Positions 36,060 through 44,738 of a stretch of DNA of 64,000 nt are shown here, piece after piece. Location: positions 186,001-250,000 of the forward strand of contig CABHOK010000003.1 of the NCBI GenBank assembly GCA_902168205.1, written 5' to 3'. Made by a program: the position numbers and the translations under genes. Numbering within the stretch: the first letter of the stretch is position 1; every line of letters starts with the position of its first letter. Source of the DNA: an uncultured Chitinophaga sp. (GTDB taxonomy: Bacteria; Bacteroidota; Bacteroidia; Cytophagales; Cyclobacteriaceae). A model generated the notes under the pieces. It saw nothing but the letters and a program-made list of their open reading frames with translations, did not search any database and was not told where the DNA came from.

Positions 36060-37427
36060 ATGAACCCTATAGATGTGAACAGGAGCCACCCCTTCCAGAT
36101 TGTGCTGAAGAAGCTACGTTCAGCCTGGAAGCGGGGACTGAAGATCGGGTATCGATCTACAGTGCCGGGTCTCTTGCGTGGACGTATCATGCTGTTGAAC
36201 GGACTCGCATTTATCGTATTGATTTCCGTAGTCTCATTTTCCGTAGTATATGCTGCGATAGGGTATACATATTTTTACGGTCCGCTATATATAGTGCCGG
36301 TGTTGATCGTTGTACTGGTGCTGAATCGGAACGGAAAATTTCGTGCTTCCCAGAATCTTTACCTGGTTGGTTCGTTGCTGGTCATAAGCTACTGGTGTTA
36401 CGAAGGGCGGGGCACTGGTAACGAATATACCCTGATCGGGCTCGCCACTACCGCTACATTGATCTCGGAAGATCGTGTCTCGGTAATATTCGCCAACGTG
36501 ATGTGTGCAATTATATTTATAGCATACCTCGTTTATCACACGCAAACTCCTTTTGTTCCCGATCCTGCTATTAATTATACTATTGTTCCGGCGGCTATAT
36601 TACTCAATACCGTAGCTGTTATATCTTTTCAGATTGCGTTCTTCCGCGACCTGGCCAAACACTATGATGAAAAACTTACTGTAAAGTATAATGAACTTCG
36701 CAAGGCTGAAGCGGAATTGAAATCGAACAACGAAGAGATCAAAGCCATCAACGAAAAACTGCAGGACTTGACCAATCAATTGGAAAGTCTTGTCAGGCAA
36801 AAAAGCCGGGAGTTGCAAACCTATATTGATGCGATCGATATAAATATGTACTCATGCATCAACGACAAGGAAGGGAAATTTGTGCAGGTAAATGAACAGA
36901 TCGTGAAGGCATCCGGGTATACAGCCGAAGAGCTTCTGGGTAAACACTATAGTATGCTGGCTACGCCCGAGCATCAGGCGGCAAATGAAGAAGAGCGAAG
37001 AGCAGCGTTGCTGGAAGGCAGGGTATGGCGTGGTGAAGTTGAACATCGCAGCAAGAGTGGACACTTGTACTGGTTTGATTGTGTAGTTATACCCATTCGA
37101 AATGATCATGGGCAAATTGAACACTTCCTTTCATTAGGACTTCCCATAACCGAGCGTAAACTGCATGAGCAGATCCAGGAGAAGACGCGTGGCATATTAG
37201 AATCGATCGCGTTCAGTGCATCGCATAATATCCGCGGACCGATGGCGCGTATAAAAGGATTGGCCAACCTGATCGAGATGGATGTTTTTGACCGTGATGA
37301 ATTTAAAATGGTAGCAAGGAAATTTTCGGTCTGCAGCGATGAACTGAACACGGCCACCAGCGAACTGGTAGACTTCGTGCATAATCACCAGGAGCTATTG
37401 CTTCGCGTAAAGTCCCGTAAACCATAG
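36060..37427 (+). CDS. Membrane PAS protein with histidine dimerisation domain but no kinase ATPase domain
   Basis: 455 aa. Six membrane helices are predicted (about 45-205), then a coiled coil (about 215-255), a PAS domain (about 258-370: YIDAIDINMYSCINDKEGKF, WRGEVEHRSKSGHLYWF), and an alpha-helical H-box-like segment (FSASHNIRGPMARIKGLANLI). The protein ends about 75 residues after that; no HATPase_c motifs (N, G1, F, G2) follow, in this frame or downstream. The H in SHNIRGPMARI lies where histidine kinases are phosphorylated. It may be a phosphotransfer or sensor subunit trans-phosphorylated by another kinase, or a truncated kinase. It stands apart from any regulator gene. Confidence 0.75.
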   Translation: MNPIDVNRSHPFQIVLKKLRSAWKRGLKIGYRSTVPGLLRGRIMLLNGLAFIVLISVVSFSVVYAAIGYTYFYGPLYIVPVLIVVLVLNRNGKFRASQNLYLVGSLLVISYWCYEGRGTGNEYTLIGLATTATLISEDRVSVIFANVMCAIIFIAYLVYHTQTPFVPDPAINYTIVPAAILLNTVAVISFQIAFFRDLAKHYDEKLTVKYNELRKAEAELKSNNEEIKAINEKLQDLTNQLESLVRQKSRELQTYIDAIDINMYSCINDKEGKFVQVNEQIVKASGYTAEELLGKHYSMLATPEHQAANEEERRAALLEGRVWRGEVEHRSKSGHLYWFDCVVIPIRNDHGQIEHFLSLGLPITERKLHEQIQEKTRGILESIAFSASHNIRGPMARIKGLANLIEMDVFDRDEFKMVARKFSVCSDELNTATSELVDFVHNHQELLLRVKSRKP

Positions 37428-37524
37428 CCGGTCGCACGCACGGCACATCCCCGGTAAAAAAGTAAAATTTTTTTATGGAATTGGTGTGAACACCGCATCT
37501 CATGTGAAAATAAATCGATTCACT

Positions 37525-38259
37525 ATGAGTAAACGTATTTCTCTTTCCATTGAAAATCCCTGCCATGAGCAATGGAGCGATTTTACACCTACCGCAAACG
37601 GAGGCTTTTGCAGTTCGTGCAGTAAAAATGTAGTCGACTTTACGAAGATGAGCGATGCCGAGGTTCTCGCTTTCTTTACCAACAAGCCCGCCAATATGTG
37701 CGGACGTTTACGTACCGACCAATTGAAAAGCTATTCGTTTCAGACGGCACCGACTTTCAATCCGGGACTGACATTATTGAAAGCTGGTTTTCTGAGTCTG
37801 ATGTTTGCGTTGATGGCTAAAGAAGGTTCTGCGAATGTTATACAGCAGCAGATATCTCCGGTATATATGGAACATACCGCATCTATGCAGACTGCAACCC
37901 CGCGTGTTGCAGATGAAGAACGCATTGTAAAAGGCGTTGTTCGGGATGAAGTTAATCAACCCATGGCCGGTGTAAGTATATATCTGAAAGGATCCATGGA
38001 AGGAACTGTAACCGATGCTGACGGAAAATTTGAATTCCCCCGGAAATTAAAAGAAGGCGATGTGCTGATGCTGAGTTTTATCGGGTATGAGACAATGGAA
38101 TATACCGTAACAGCCGAAACGATTGATTCGATCGAGATCCGATTATCTGCTGCGTATTATGAGATGATGGGAAAAATTGTAGTGGTGGATGATATATATA
38201 CTGAAAAGGAACAGTCTGGCTTGCGCAAATGGTGGGGAAAGGTGAAGGGTATATTCTGA
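37525..38259 (+). CDS. Membrane protein with Cys-rich N-terminal module and CarboxypepD_reg-like domain
   Basis: 244 aa from the ATG at 37525. The N-terminus (about 1-60) has the Bacteroidota module NPCHEQWSDFTPTANGGFCS followed by SCSKNVVDFTKMSDAE, with a C-x2-C pair and two outer cysteines (in NPC and NMCG) that could bind metal or FeS. A hydrophobic stretch (SLMFALMA) near 90-100 suggests one membrane helix. The C-terminal half (about 145-220) is a CarboxypepD_reg-like beta-sandwich: GVVRDEVNQPMAGVSIYLKG and GTVTDADGKFEF, then MLSFIGYETMEY. This type of domain occurs in TonB-linked Bacteroidota proteins. The function is unknown. The transglutaminase gene starts 24 bp later, so they may be co-transcribed. 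Confidence 0.75.
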   Translation: MSKRISLSIENPCHEQWSDFTPTANGGFCSSCSKNVVDFTKMSDAEVLAFFTNKPANMCGRLRTDQLKSYSFQTAPTFNPGLTLLKAGFLSLMFALMAKEGSANVIQQQISPVYMEHTASMQTATPRVADEERIVKGVVRDEVNQPMAGVSIYLKGSMEGTVTDADGKFEFPRKLKEGDVLMLSFIGYETMEYTVTAETIDSIEIRLSAAYYEMMGKIVVVDDIYTEKEQSGLRKWWGKVKGIF

Positions 38260-38283
38260 GTATATAGTCAGTAATCTGAATCC

Positions 38284-39291
38284 ATGAAGATATTCGTCTA
38301 TATCGTGTTGATAACGGTAACTTGTTCGGTGCCGCTATATGCCCGTGTATCAGATTTTGCTGATGTCGATTTTTCGAAGGCAGATAGTATAGCCGCACGC
38401 TATCCGCGACATTCGTTGCGTGACCTGCGAGCGCTTGCCGATAAACTCACCAAACCGTTATCAACCGATGTGGAGAAATTCAGAGCGATCTATACCTGGG
38501 TGTGCACAAATATTGCGAATGACTACGGGTTATATTTGAAGAACGAACGTCAACGTGAAAAATATTCAGACCCTGTTGCACGCCAAGCCTGGAACCGCGA
38601 ATTCAGTGCACGCGTATTTGAAAAATTACTGCATGAACATAAAACAGTTTGTACCGGCTATGCCTACCTGGTAAAAGAGCTTGCTTTTCATGCCGGTATA
38701 AAATGTGTAATAGTTGATGGCTATGGACGAACCGCTCAATCGAATATACGAGGCGAAGGTATAGCCAATCATTCCTGGAATGCAGTGCAGTTAAATGGTA
38801 AATGGTATTTGTGCGATGCCACCTGGTCCAGTGGTGCTGTTGATGCAAAGACAGGTCGTTTTGTTAAAAAGTTTGATGCTATATATTTTCTGATGGACCC
38901 TGCTTTGTTTGTACGTAATCATTATCCGATTGATCCTGCCTGGATGTTGCTGTTTTACAAGCCCACGCTGCATGAATTTTTATATCGCCCTTTGATCTAT
39001 AGCAATATATTCCAGTATAACATTCAGATGCTGCTACCGGAGACATTTGATCTATATACTTCAAAATCCGGTACGGTCTCTTTTCAGTGGAAGGTTGATC
39101 ATGACAAGCAACCGGAAACTATAGCATTGCAAATAAAAGGCAACGATTCTCTTGATATGCTCTATCCGGAAGTGCATCGCGATGCAGGTATACTTCGCAT
39201 CGATCATACCTTCCGGACAAAGGGAACGTATACAGTACATATTCTTTTTAACGGCAGTTATGTGTGTACCTACACGGTACATGTAACGTAG
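38284..39291 (+). CDS. Secreted transglutaminase-like cysteine protease-fold protein
   Basis: 335 aa. It starts with a signal peptide (MKIFVYIVLITVTCSVPLYA). The transglutaminase core has the full triad: Cys in HKTVCTGYAYLVKELAFHAG (about residue 122), His in IANHSWNAVQLNG (about 162), and Asp in WYLCDATWSSG (about 179). The next 150 residues form a beta-rich extension (FQWKVDHDKQPETIALQIKG) found in related Bacteroidota proteins. The enzyme may hydrolyse or crosslink peptide bonds in the periplasm or cell envelope. It lies 24 bp after the CarboxypepD_reg gene in the same direction. Confidence 0.85.
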   Translation: MKIFVYIVLITVTCSVPLYARVSDFADVDFSKADSIAARYPRHSLRDLRALADKLTKPLSTDVEKFRAIYTWVCTNIANDYGLYLKNERQREKYSDPVARQAWNREFSARVFEKLLHEHKTVCTGYAYLVKELAFHAGIKCVIVDGYGRTAQSNIRGEGIANHSWNAVQLNGKWYLCDATWSSGAVDAKTGRFVKKFDAIYFLMDPALFVRNHYPIDPAWMLLFYKPTLHEFLYRPLIYSNIFQYNIQMLLPETFDLYTSKSGTVSFQWKVDHDKQPETIALQIKGNDSLDMLYPEVHRDAGILRIDHTFRTKGTYTVHILFNGSYVCTYTVHVT

Positions 39292-39447
39292 ATGGATAAT
39301 GTAGTTTGAGTTACAACCTTTAAAAAATACACCCCGTCCCTTTTGTTTCGTAGAACTTTTTTCTGACTCACATCATCCAGTATAGCGGAGACTTCGTGCT
39401 GTCTCATCGGATTTTTTATCAGGGCTTATCATTTTAACAGTAAAGCG

Positions 39448-41826
39448 ATGCTAAAGAATTACCTGCTCATTGGCTGGAGAAATCTTGTCCGTACCAAAGT
39501 GTTTTCATTTGTAAATATAGCCGGATTGTCTGCCGGTATGGGTGTTGCCATATTGATTGGTATATGGGTTGGGGATGAGATAAGTTATAATACATCTTTT
39601 CGGAATTACGATCGGCTTGCCGCGGTGTATCATCATGTAACGTTTGGTGATGAAGTCATGACGATCAACGATGTTCCCGAGCCTTTAGGTCGTGCGCTGA
39701 AAGATGCCTGTGCAGACTTTGAACAGGTCGCGATGACTTCGAACGAGCGCAGTCATATTGTCCAATATAAAGAATCATCGCTTACGGAAACCTGCATGTT
39801 TGTAGAGCCTGCCTTTGTTACCATGTTTTCAATGGATATACTGCAGGGAAGTGCCGTTGCATTGAACGATATACATTCGGTGCTGATGTCGCAGACACTC
39901 GCGGCATCGCTTGTGGGTGATGATCCCGTGGGGAAGTCGGTGAAGTTTGATAACCGCGATCACCTGGTAATAGCCGGTGTATTCAGGGACTTTACTGCGA
40001 ACTCAGAATTTGCACCGGTAAAAATGATACTGCCGATGGCGTATTACCTGTCAGTGAATGAATCGAAAAAGGACAACTGGGAGGATTATACTTTTGTGAG
40101 TTATGTGTTGATGCGCGATCATGCTTCGTTTGAGGATGCTGAAAGTAAAATGAAAGATGTACTCTATCAGCATGCATCCAACGATGGTAAATCCATCAAG
40201 CCAAAAGGAATTTTATTCCCGATGTCCCGGTGGCATTTATATGCTGATTTTAATGATGGCATTAACACCGGTGGACAAATCCGCTCGGTGTGGATGTTGG
40301 GGATCATTGGTGTTTTTGTGTTGATGCTGGCATGCATCAACTTCATGAATCTGAGTACGGCACGAAGTGAAAAACGATCGAAAGAAATTGGTGTTCGCAA
40401 AGTGATGGGTTCACTGCGCGGACAACTGGTGAATCAGTTCCTGAGTGAATCACTGTTGATCGTGTTCATAAGTTTTTTGCTGTCGGTGCTCATCGCACAA
40501 CTCTCCCTGCCGTGGTTCAATACACTGGCTGGTAAAAACATGTCTATACCGTATGGTAATCCTGTATTTATACTGTCGGTAGTGATTTTTATTATAGCCA
40601 CGAGTCTGCTGGCTGGAAGTTATCCTGCGCTATATCTTTCATCCTTCAACCCGGTAAAAGTCTTGAAAGGTATATTTCATGCGGGGCGCGGCACATCGGT
40701 TCCGAGAAAGGTGTTGGTGATTTTTCAATTCACCACATCGATCATTATTGTTATTGGTACGATGGTTGTATATCTCCAGATTCAGCACGCCAAGAACAGG
40801 CCCGTTGGTTTTGATCGCAAGGGGATTGTACATATAGCGATTCGCACCGAAGAACTGGCCAAAACAGACTATAACATTTTGCGTGATCAATTGCTGGCAA
40901 CAGGTGTTGTCCAAAATATGGCAGTATCGGATTTTCCAATTACGGGTTCCATGGCTGCAGATGCATCGCTTACGTGGGAAGGTAAAGATCCGGCTTTGCG
41001 ACCGCTCGTTGCCCTGAACAGTTGCAGTCATGACTTTCCGGCAACAAGCGGTTTTCAATTTATAGAGGGCCGTGATTTTTCGCGGGAATTAGCGTCCGAT
41101 TCTTTCGCGGTTGTTATAAATGAAATGGCAGCACAACTCATTGCAGGTGGCGAGAGTGCGCTTGGTAAAACAATACGTTTCGGATATGCCAAAGACCGTG
41201 AGATTGTTGGTGTTATAAAAGACCAAATACGCTGGACTCCCTTTAGCAAACAAAGTCCACATATATACTATATCCGCTATGATCTTGCCCGGTATATAAC
41301 CGTTCGTCTGTATCCTGATGCGAACCCTCACGATGCCCTGTCCAAAGTTGAAGCGGCCATAAAAAAGATTGATGCAGCGGCTCCCTTCGAGTATAAGTTT
41401 GTAGATGATGATTACGCGCGATTATTTCATAGCGAAGAGCGCATGGGTAAACTGGCGGCTGTGTTTGCTGTGCTGGCAATCTTCATCAGTTGCATCGGTA
41501 TATTTGCACTGGCTGCATTTGCCGCCAGTCAGCGCACAAAAGAAATCGGTATACGAAAAGTTCTTGGTGCTTCGGTGTTTGCCTTGTGGCGCATGCTGGC
41601 GAAAGACTTTCTCATACTGGTGGCAGCGGCAATTTTACTGGCATCTCCGCTGGCGTATTACCTGCTGCAACAGTGGCTGCAACGTTACGAGTATCGCATC
41701 GATATACCATTCCAGGTCTTTATTGTTACAGCTTTGTTCGCGCTGTTGGTAACCTTGCTTACCATCAGCTACCAGACGCTGAACGCAGCATGGGTAAATC
41801 CGGTAAAGAGTCTCAAGTCCGAATGA
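39448..41826 (+). CDS. FtsX/MacB-type ABC transporter permease
   Basis: 792 aa. The N-terminal helix in WRNLVRTKVFSFVNIAGLSAG precedes a large periplasmic MacB-like region (about 45-280). Three helices of the first FtsX unit follow (about 285-430, with LACINFMNLSTARSEKRSKEIGVRKVMGS, cited in part as ACINFMNLSTARSEKR). A second periplasmic region and a second FtsX unit (about 670-780, RTKEIGIRKVLGAS) complete the two-module architecture common in Bacteroidota. The coupled ATPase gene is not in the window. Such permeases move lipoproteins, peptides or drugs, or act as mechanotransmission modules. It is a single-gene unit, tail-to-tail with proline dehydrogenase. Confidence 0.9.
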   Translation: MLKNYLLIGWRNLVRTKVFSFVNIAGLSAGMGVAILIGIWVGDEISYNTSFRNYDRLAAVYHHVTFGDEVMTINDVPEPLGRALKDACADFEQVAMTSNERSHIVQYKESSLTETCMFVEPAFVTMFSMDILQGSAVALNDIHSVLMSQTLAASLVGDDPVGKSVKFDNRDHLVIAGVFRDFTANSEFAPVKMILPMAYYLSVNESKKDNWEDYTFVSYVLMRDHASFEDAESKMKDVLYQHASNDGKSIKPKGILFPMSRWHLYADFNDGINTGGQIRSVWMLGIIGVFVLMLACINFMNLSTARSEKRSKEIGVRKVMGSLRGQLVNQFLSESLLIVFISFLLSVLIAQLSLPWFNTLAGKNMSIPYGNPVFILSVVIFIIATSLLAGSYPALYLSSFNPVKVLKGIFHAGRGTSVPRKVLVIFQFTTSIIIVIGTMVVYLQIQHAKNRPVGFDRKGIVHIAIRTEELAKTDYNILRDQLLATGVVQNMAVSDFPITGSMAADASLTWEGKDPALRPLVALNSCSHDFPATSGFQFIEGRDFSRELASDSFAVVINEMAAQLIAGGESALGKTIRFGYAKDREIVGVIKDQIRWTPFSKQSPHIYYIRYDLARYITVRLYPDANPHDALSKVEAAIKKIDAAAPFEYKFVDDDYARLFHSEERMGKLAAVFAVLAIFISCIGIFALAAFAASQRTKEIGIRKVLGASVFALWRMLAKDFLILVAAAILLASPLAYYLLQQWLQRYEYRIDIPFQVFIVTALFALLVTLLTISYQTLNAAWVNPVKSLKSE

Positions 41827-41845
41827 TGCTTATACAGCCCGGTTT

Positions 41846-42784
41846 TTATGCTACCATATCCGTGAGTGCCTGGAATACATTCAATGGATATTCCGCCAGT
41901 CGGTTACAAAGGTATAGATACCATTCTTTACCATAAACGAAATATAGCTTGGTGGGGTAGCCTTCATCCTTCAATGCCTGTAACTGCTGAGTTTGTATTC
42001 CATACAAGCTTTCAAATTCATATAGGTTTCTGTCGGAATTATAATTTTGTATCAATTCTTTTACGGTCTGCTGTATTTTGTGGTGATGGGTAGCGATGCT
42101 ACAAAGATGGTTACTCGCTAGCAGTTGTTCTATATAGTGTAGATAACGATTGTCCAATTCCTCGCCACGCGGTAATGAAAGTCCGGCCGGTGTTTCAAAA
42201 GCTCCTTTTACAATTCTTACTCTGCCGGCATGTTTAAGGGCTTCGTCAAAATCATCTTTTGTGCGATGAAGGTAGGCTTGCAACGTAATGGCTATGTTGC
42301 TATAATTTCTGGCAATATCATAGTAAGTTCGTAGTACGTCATCAGTTCTGCCGGTGTCTTCGGCACTTATCGTAACTTCTATATTGCCGGTGGCGGCTTC
42401 GCTGCAAATCATATCCAGGTTATGCAGGCACAGCTCGCGGGCAATAGCCAGTCCGATGTGCGATAAGTCCAGCGAAACAGTGGCGTTCAGATTCAGAAGT
42501 TTTATTTGCCGGCATATCGCTATAAATTCATTTCGCGCAGCATTGGCTTCAGTTTCTGTGCGCGTACTCTCGCCCATAAATTCAATGGAACACTTGAATC
42601 CATTTTTATTCTGGACTTTTACTTTTTCGGTGGTCTCCGCGAGCGTCTCTCCACCGATATAGCGCTCTGCGGCTTTTTTCAAAGTCGCGAAGAGAACCGG
42701 GTTCGCCAGGATATATTCCTTTGCTTCTTCATGGAGTGCCGCTTTGCGAAGCGCGGCTGATGCCTGGTGTAACAATGGTTCCAT
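41846..42784 (-). CDS. Proline dehydrogenase
   Basis: 312 aa, the length of single-domain bacterial PRODH. The FAD-dependent barrel oxidises L-proline to pyrroline-5-carboxylate and passes electrons to the quinone pool. The visible motifs are FMGEST (about 69-74), the strand LNATVSLDLSHIG, GRVRIVKGAFETP, DNRYLHYI, and the C-terminal YFVYGKEWYLYLCNRLAE, which holds the substrate-binding YxxRRxxE-like helix (here YLCNRLAE). The gene follows the Crp/Fnr regulator by 66 bp on the same strand and may be co-transcribed. It ends 19 bp from the convergent permease gene. Confidence 0.88.
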   Translation of the reverse strand: MEPLLHQASAALRKAALHEEAKEYILANPVLFATLKKAAERYIGGETLAETTEKVKVQNKNGFKCSIEFMGESTRTETEANAARNEFIAICRQIKLLNLNATVSLDLSHIGLAIARELCLHNLDMICSEAATGNIEVTISAEDTGRTDDVLRTYYDIARNYSNIAITLQAYLHRTKDDFDEALKHAGRVRIVKGAFETPAGLSLPRGEELDNRYLHYIEQLLASNHLCSIATHHHKIQQTVKELIQNYNSDRNLYEFESLYGIQTQQLQALKDEGYPTKLYFVYGKEWYLYLCNRLAEYPLNVFQALTDMVA

Positions 42785-42850
42785 TACGTGTTGTTATAGT
42801 ATATATGTTCAAAGGTAGAGCATGTCCGCGAGAGTAGCGATTGATCTATG

Positions 42851-43417
42851 TTAAGGAATGATAGCCTTTCGTATTCTGCTGAGACTTTCTGCCTGTATAC
42901 CCAGGTATCGGGCAATTTTATTACCGGGTAAGCGCTTTACCACTTCCGGATCTTTTTCAAGAAGTACGTTGTATCGTTCTTCAGCCGAAAGCGTCAGGAA
43001 GTCTTTCTCTCTTCTCGCCCGCGACAGAAACAACTGATTGGCTATATGCAGATTCAGGTGAGCGGATACCAGCGCTGTCGCATTAGCACGAATGAAATTT
43101 TCACGCTGTATGACGCTAATGGTGCAAGACGTAAGCGCAACTACCTGCACATCGGAAGGTTGCTGTAGCACAAAGGAAGTATAGGCCGCGAAGAATTCCC
43201 CGGCAAAAACAAATTCCAGTATTTTCTCTTCTTCACCTTTTAATGTACTCACCTGCACTACACCTTCCTGCAATAACATGATCTTGTCTTCTATCTTGTT
43301 ATAGTCGGTTATGATGGTGTGTGCCGGTATAGTCTGTTGATCAACATTGAACGGCAAAGTAAAATTACCCGCTTCATATCCGGCTATGTTTTGTTGTATG
43401 AAAGATTCTACTGTCAT
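42851..43417 (-). CDS. Crp/Fnr family transcription regulator
   Basis: 188 aa. A cyclic-nucleotide-binding-like beta-roll (about 5-115) carries no classic cAMP phosphate-binding R-S signature and no N-terminal Fnr-type cysteines. The C-terminal HTH has NKIARYLGIQAESLSRIRK; the recognition helix contains E-x2-S-R, the residue pattern that in E. coli FNR contacts TTGAT half-sites. This short form is typical of Bacteroidota. Ligand and targets are unknown. It is a candidate, among unseen ones elsewhere in the genome, for binding the CCTGATTTTTGTCAGG sites, but no such site precedes this gene. Confidence 0.87.
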   Translation of the reverse strand: MTVESFIQQNIAGYEAGNFTLPFNVDQQTIPAHTIITDYNKIEDKIMLLQEGVVQVSTLKGEEEKILEFVFAGEFFAAYTSFVLQQPSDVQVVALTSCTISVIQRENFIRANATALVSAHLNLHIANQLFLSRARREKDFLTLSAEERYNVLLEKDPEVVKRLPGNKIARYLGIQAESLSRIRKAIIP

Positions 43418-43509
43418 GGTGTAGGTCGTTACTCGTTATCGGTTAATTGTATTCGTGGGTGTGAGATTGGTGTGTGAGGTGCTCCTATTATATAATTGGT
43501 TTTTGTTAT

Positions 43510-43548
43510 ATCATTAATCATCAGTATTTATGGTTGACGATTAATGAT
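43510..43548. repeat. Inverted repeat in the Crp-MarR intergenic space
   Basis: ATCATTAATC (43510-43519) and GATTAATGAT (43539-43548) form a perfect 10-bp stem with a 19-nt loop. The surrounding 43429-43565 is made of imperfect repeats of GATTAA/CGTTAA words (for example GTTACTCGTTATCGGTTAA and GACGATTAATGATTAACC). Similar strings occur at about 51810, 53390 and 56210. Confidence 0.5.
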
Positions 43549-43568
43549 TAACCGATGACGGTTAACGC

Positions 43569-44237
43569 TCAACTCCTCCTGCCTTTATCCTTCCCAACAC
43601 CAACATCTGCCTTCGTTATACTCATATATACCTCTGAAAAGGATTTGCTCTTGTGCTGGAGCCAGAGTGAAGAGTATTTCATTTCTATTCCTTTCAGTAA
43701 TTGTATCGCGAGTTTTTTGTCGTCATCGGCCAGCTCGTGCGTCATCATGCGTGCGTTCTTTACAATCTGCTGGTAGCAATGTTCAACCGTTCGCTCGCCT
43801 TTGGTTGTTAATTCCACACGCTTGGAGCGCTTATCATTTTTGTCTACATACTCTTTTATCAGACCACGTTTTTGTAAACGTCTCAGCATATCAGTTCCGC
43901 TGGAGAGTTCGTGAAGGTTGTCGTATATAACATCGGTTTTTCGCGGGCTCTTGTTTTGTCGTATTGTCATCAGCATTCCGAATTCTTCGATCTGGTTTAC
44001 TTCGGTATCTTTCAACGCCATGTTAGCGTAGAGCATATTTAGTTTACTGATCCTCCCGATTACTTTCATCAATAAGCCTCCGGTAAAGTTAGGCACTACG
44101 CCACCGACAAGTGTTCCTTTTGCCTTGTTCTCATTTTGATGGGCGAGAAAGTATCGACAGAAATCAGCAATGCTTCCTTCCGGGTGATTGATCTCAAATT
44201 TTGCCCACTCGTTCACCAGTTCAACAGTCTTGTTCAT
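43569..44237 (-). CDS. MarR family transcription regulator
   Basis: 222 aa, longer than most MarR proteins because of an N-terminal helical extension. The winged HTH spans about 85-165, with QIEEFGMLMTIRQNKSPRKT, SSGTDMLRRLQKRGLIKEYV and wing residues DKNDKRSKRVELTTKGE. The C-terminal helix supports dimerisation. It is divergent from the DoxX gene, and the two promoters face each other within 60 bp (-7 boxes at 44263-44270 and 44315-44322), so the protein probably controls both itself and the membrane-protein genes to the right. Inducers are unknown. Confidence 0.87.
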   Translation of the reverse strand: MNKTVELVNEWAKFEINHPEGSIADFCRYFLAHQNENKAKGTLVGGVVPNFTGGLLMKVIGRISKLNMLYANMALKDTEVNQIEEFGMLMTIRQNKSPRKTDVIYDNLHELSSGTDMLRRLQKRGLIKEYVDKNDKRSKRVELTTKGERTVEHCYQQIVKNARMMTHELADDDKKLAIQLLKGIEMKYSSLWLQHKSKSFSEVYMSITKADVGVGKDKGRRS

Positions 44238-44262
44238 AAAAGTAATTACTTCGGTTTCGTAA

Positions 44263-44270
44263 CAAATCTA
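44263..44270 (-). promoter_or_regulatory. Candidate -7 box of the MarR gene
   Basis: Minus-strand TAGATTTG fits TAnnTTTG and lies 26 bp upstream of the MarR ATG. No good -33 TTTG was found. Confidence 0.4.
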
Positions 44271-44293
44271 TGACTTTTATTTCCATATCATAG

Positions 44294-44322
44294 TTTGTGC
44301 CAGATGCACTATAATACCTTTG
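44294..44322 (+). promoter_or_regulatory. Strong Bacteroidota-type promoter of the DoxX gene
   Basis: TTTG (44294-44297), 17 bp, then TACCTTTG (44315-44322): both boxes match the consensus. Transcription would start near 44329, only about 14 nt before the ATG at 44343, which rules against the longer in-frame start at 44295. Confidence 0.7.
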
Positions 44323-44342
44323 GATCATTAACAACAACAATT

Positions 44343-44723
44343 ATGGAGACATCGAGACGAAAGACACTCTATTGGGTGGCGAAGGGATTTATTAGTTTTT
44401 TTATGCTGTTCAGTGCGTACTTCTCCTATACACATGCAGAAGATTTACGACTTCTGGGTTTCCCGGATTACTTCAGAATTGAATTGGTAACGGCAAAAGT
44501 AATGGGAGCTTTTCTTTTACTGATACCGCAGGTTTCACTGCGTGTAAAGGAATGGATCTATGCAGGGTTTATGATCACCATGATCTCGGCACTGATCGCC
44601 CACATCTGTAGCAACGACCCGATCGGCAGAATACTGTTTGTGGCGGTTGATTTTATACTCATCGCAACCTGTATCCAGGTGGTATATAAATATGAACATC
44701 AGCGGGTGCCAAAGGAATCATAA
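44343..44723 (+). CDS. DoxX-like four-helix membrane protein
   Basis: 126 aa from the ATG at 44343 (METSRRKTLYWVAKG); the promoter overlaps the upstream start. Four membrane helices are predicted. The DoxX-like pattern is seen in FISFFMLFSAYFSYTHAEDL, LGFPDYFRIELVTAKVMGAF and YAGFMITMISALIAHICSND. DoxX-like proteins are linked to quinone or thiol oxidation and oxidative stress but the reaction is not settled. It is followed after 15 bp by another membrane protein gene, so they form one operon under MarR control. Confidence 0.82.
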   Translation: METSRRKTLYWVAKGFISFFMLFSAYFSYTHAEDLRLLGFPDYFRIELVTAKVMGAFLLLIPQVSLRVKEWIYAGFMITMISALIAHICSNDPIGRILFVAVDFILIATCIQVVYKYEHQRVPKES

Positions 44724-44738
44724 ACTATATAGTCGGTT

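Noticed and set aside
39448-41826. Complete ABC transporter fusion (permease with ATPase)
   Set aside because: No Walker A, signature or Walker B motif; only FtsX/MacB-like membrane and periplasmic regions are present.
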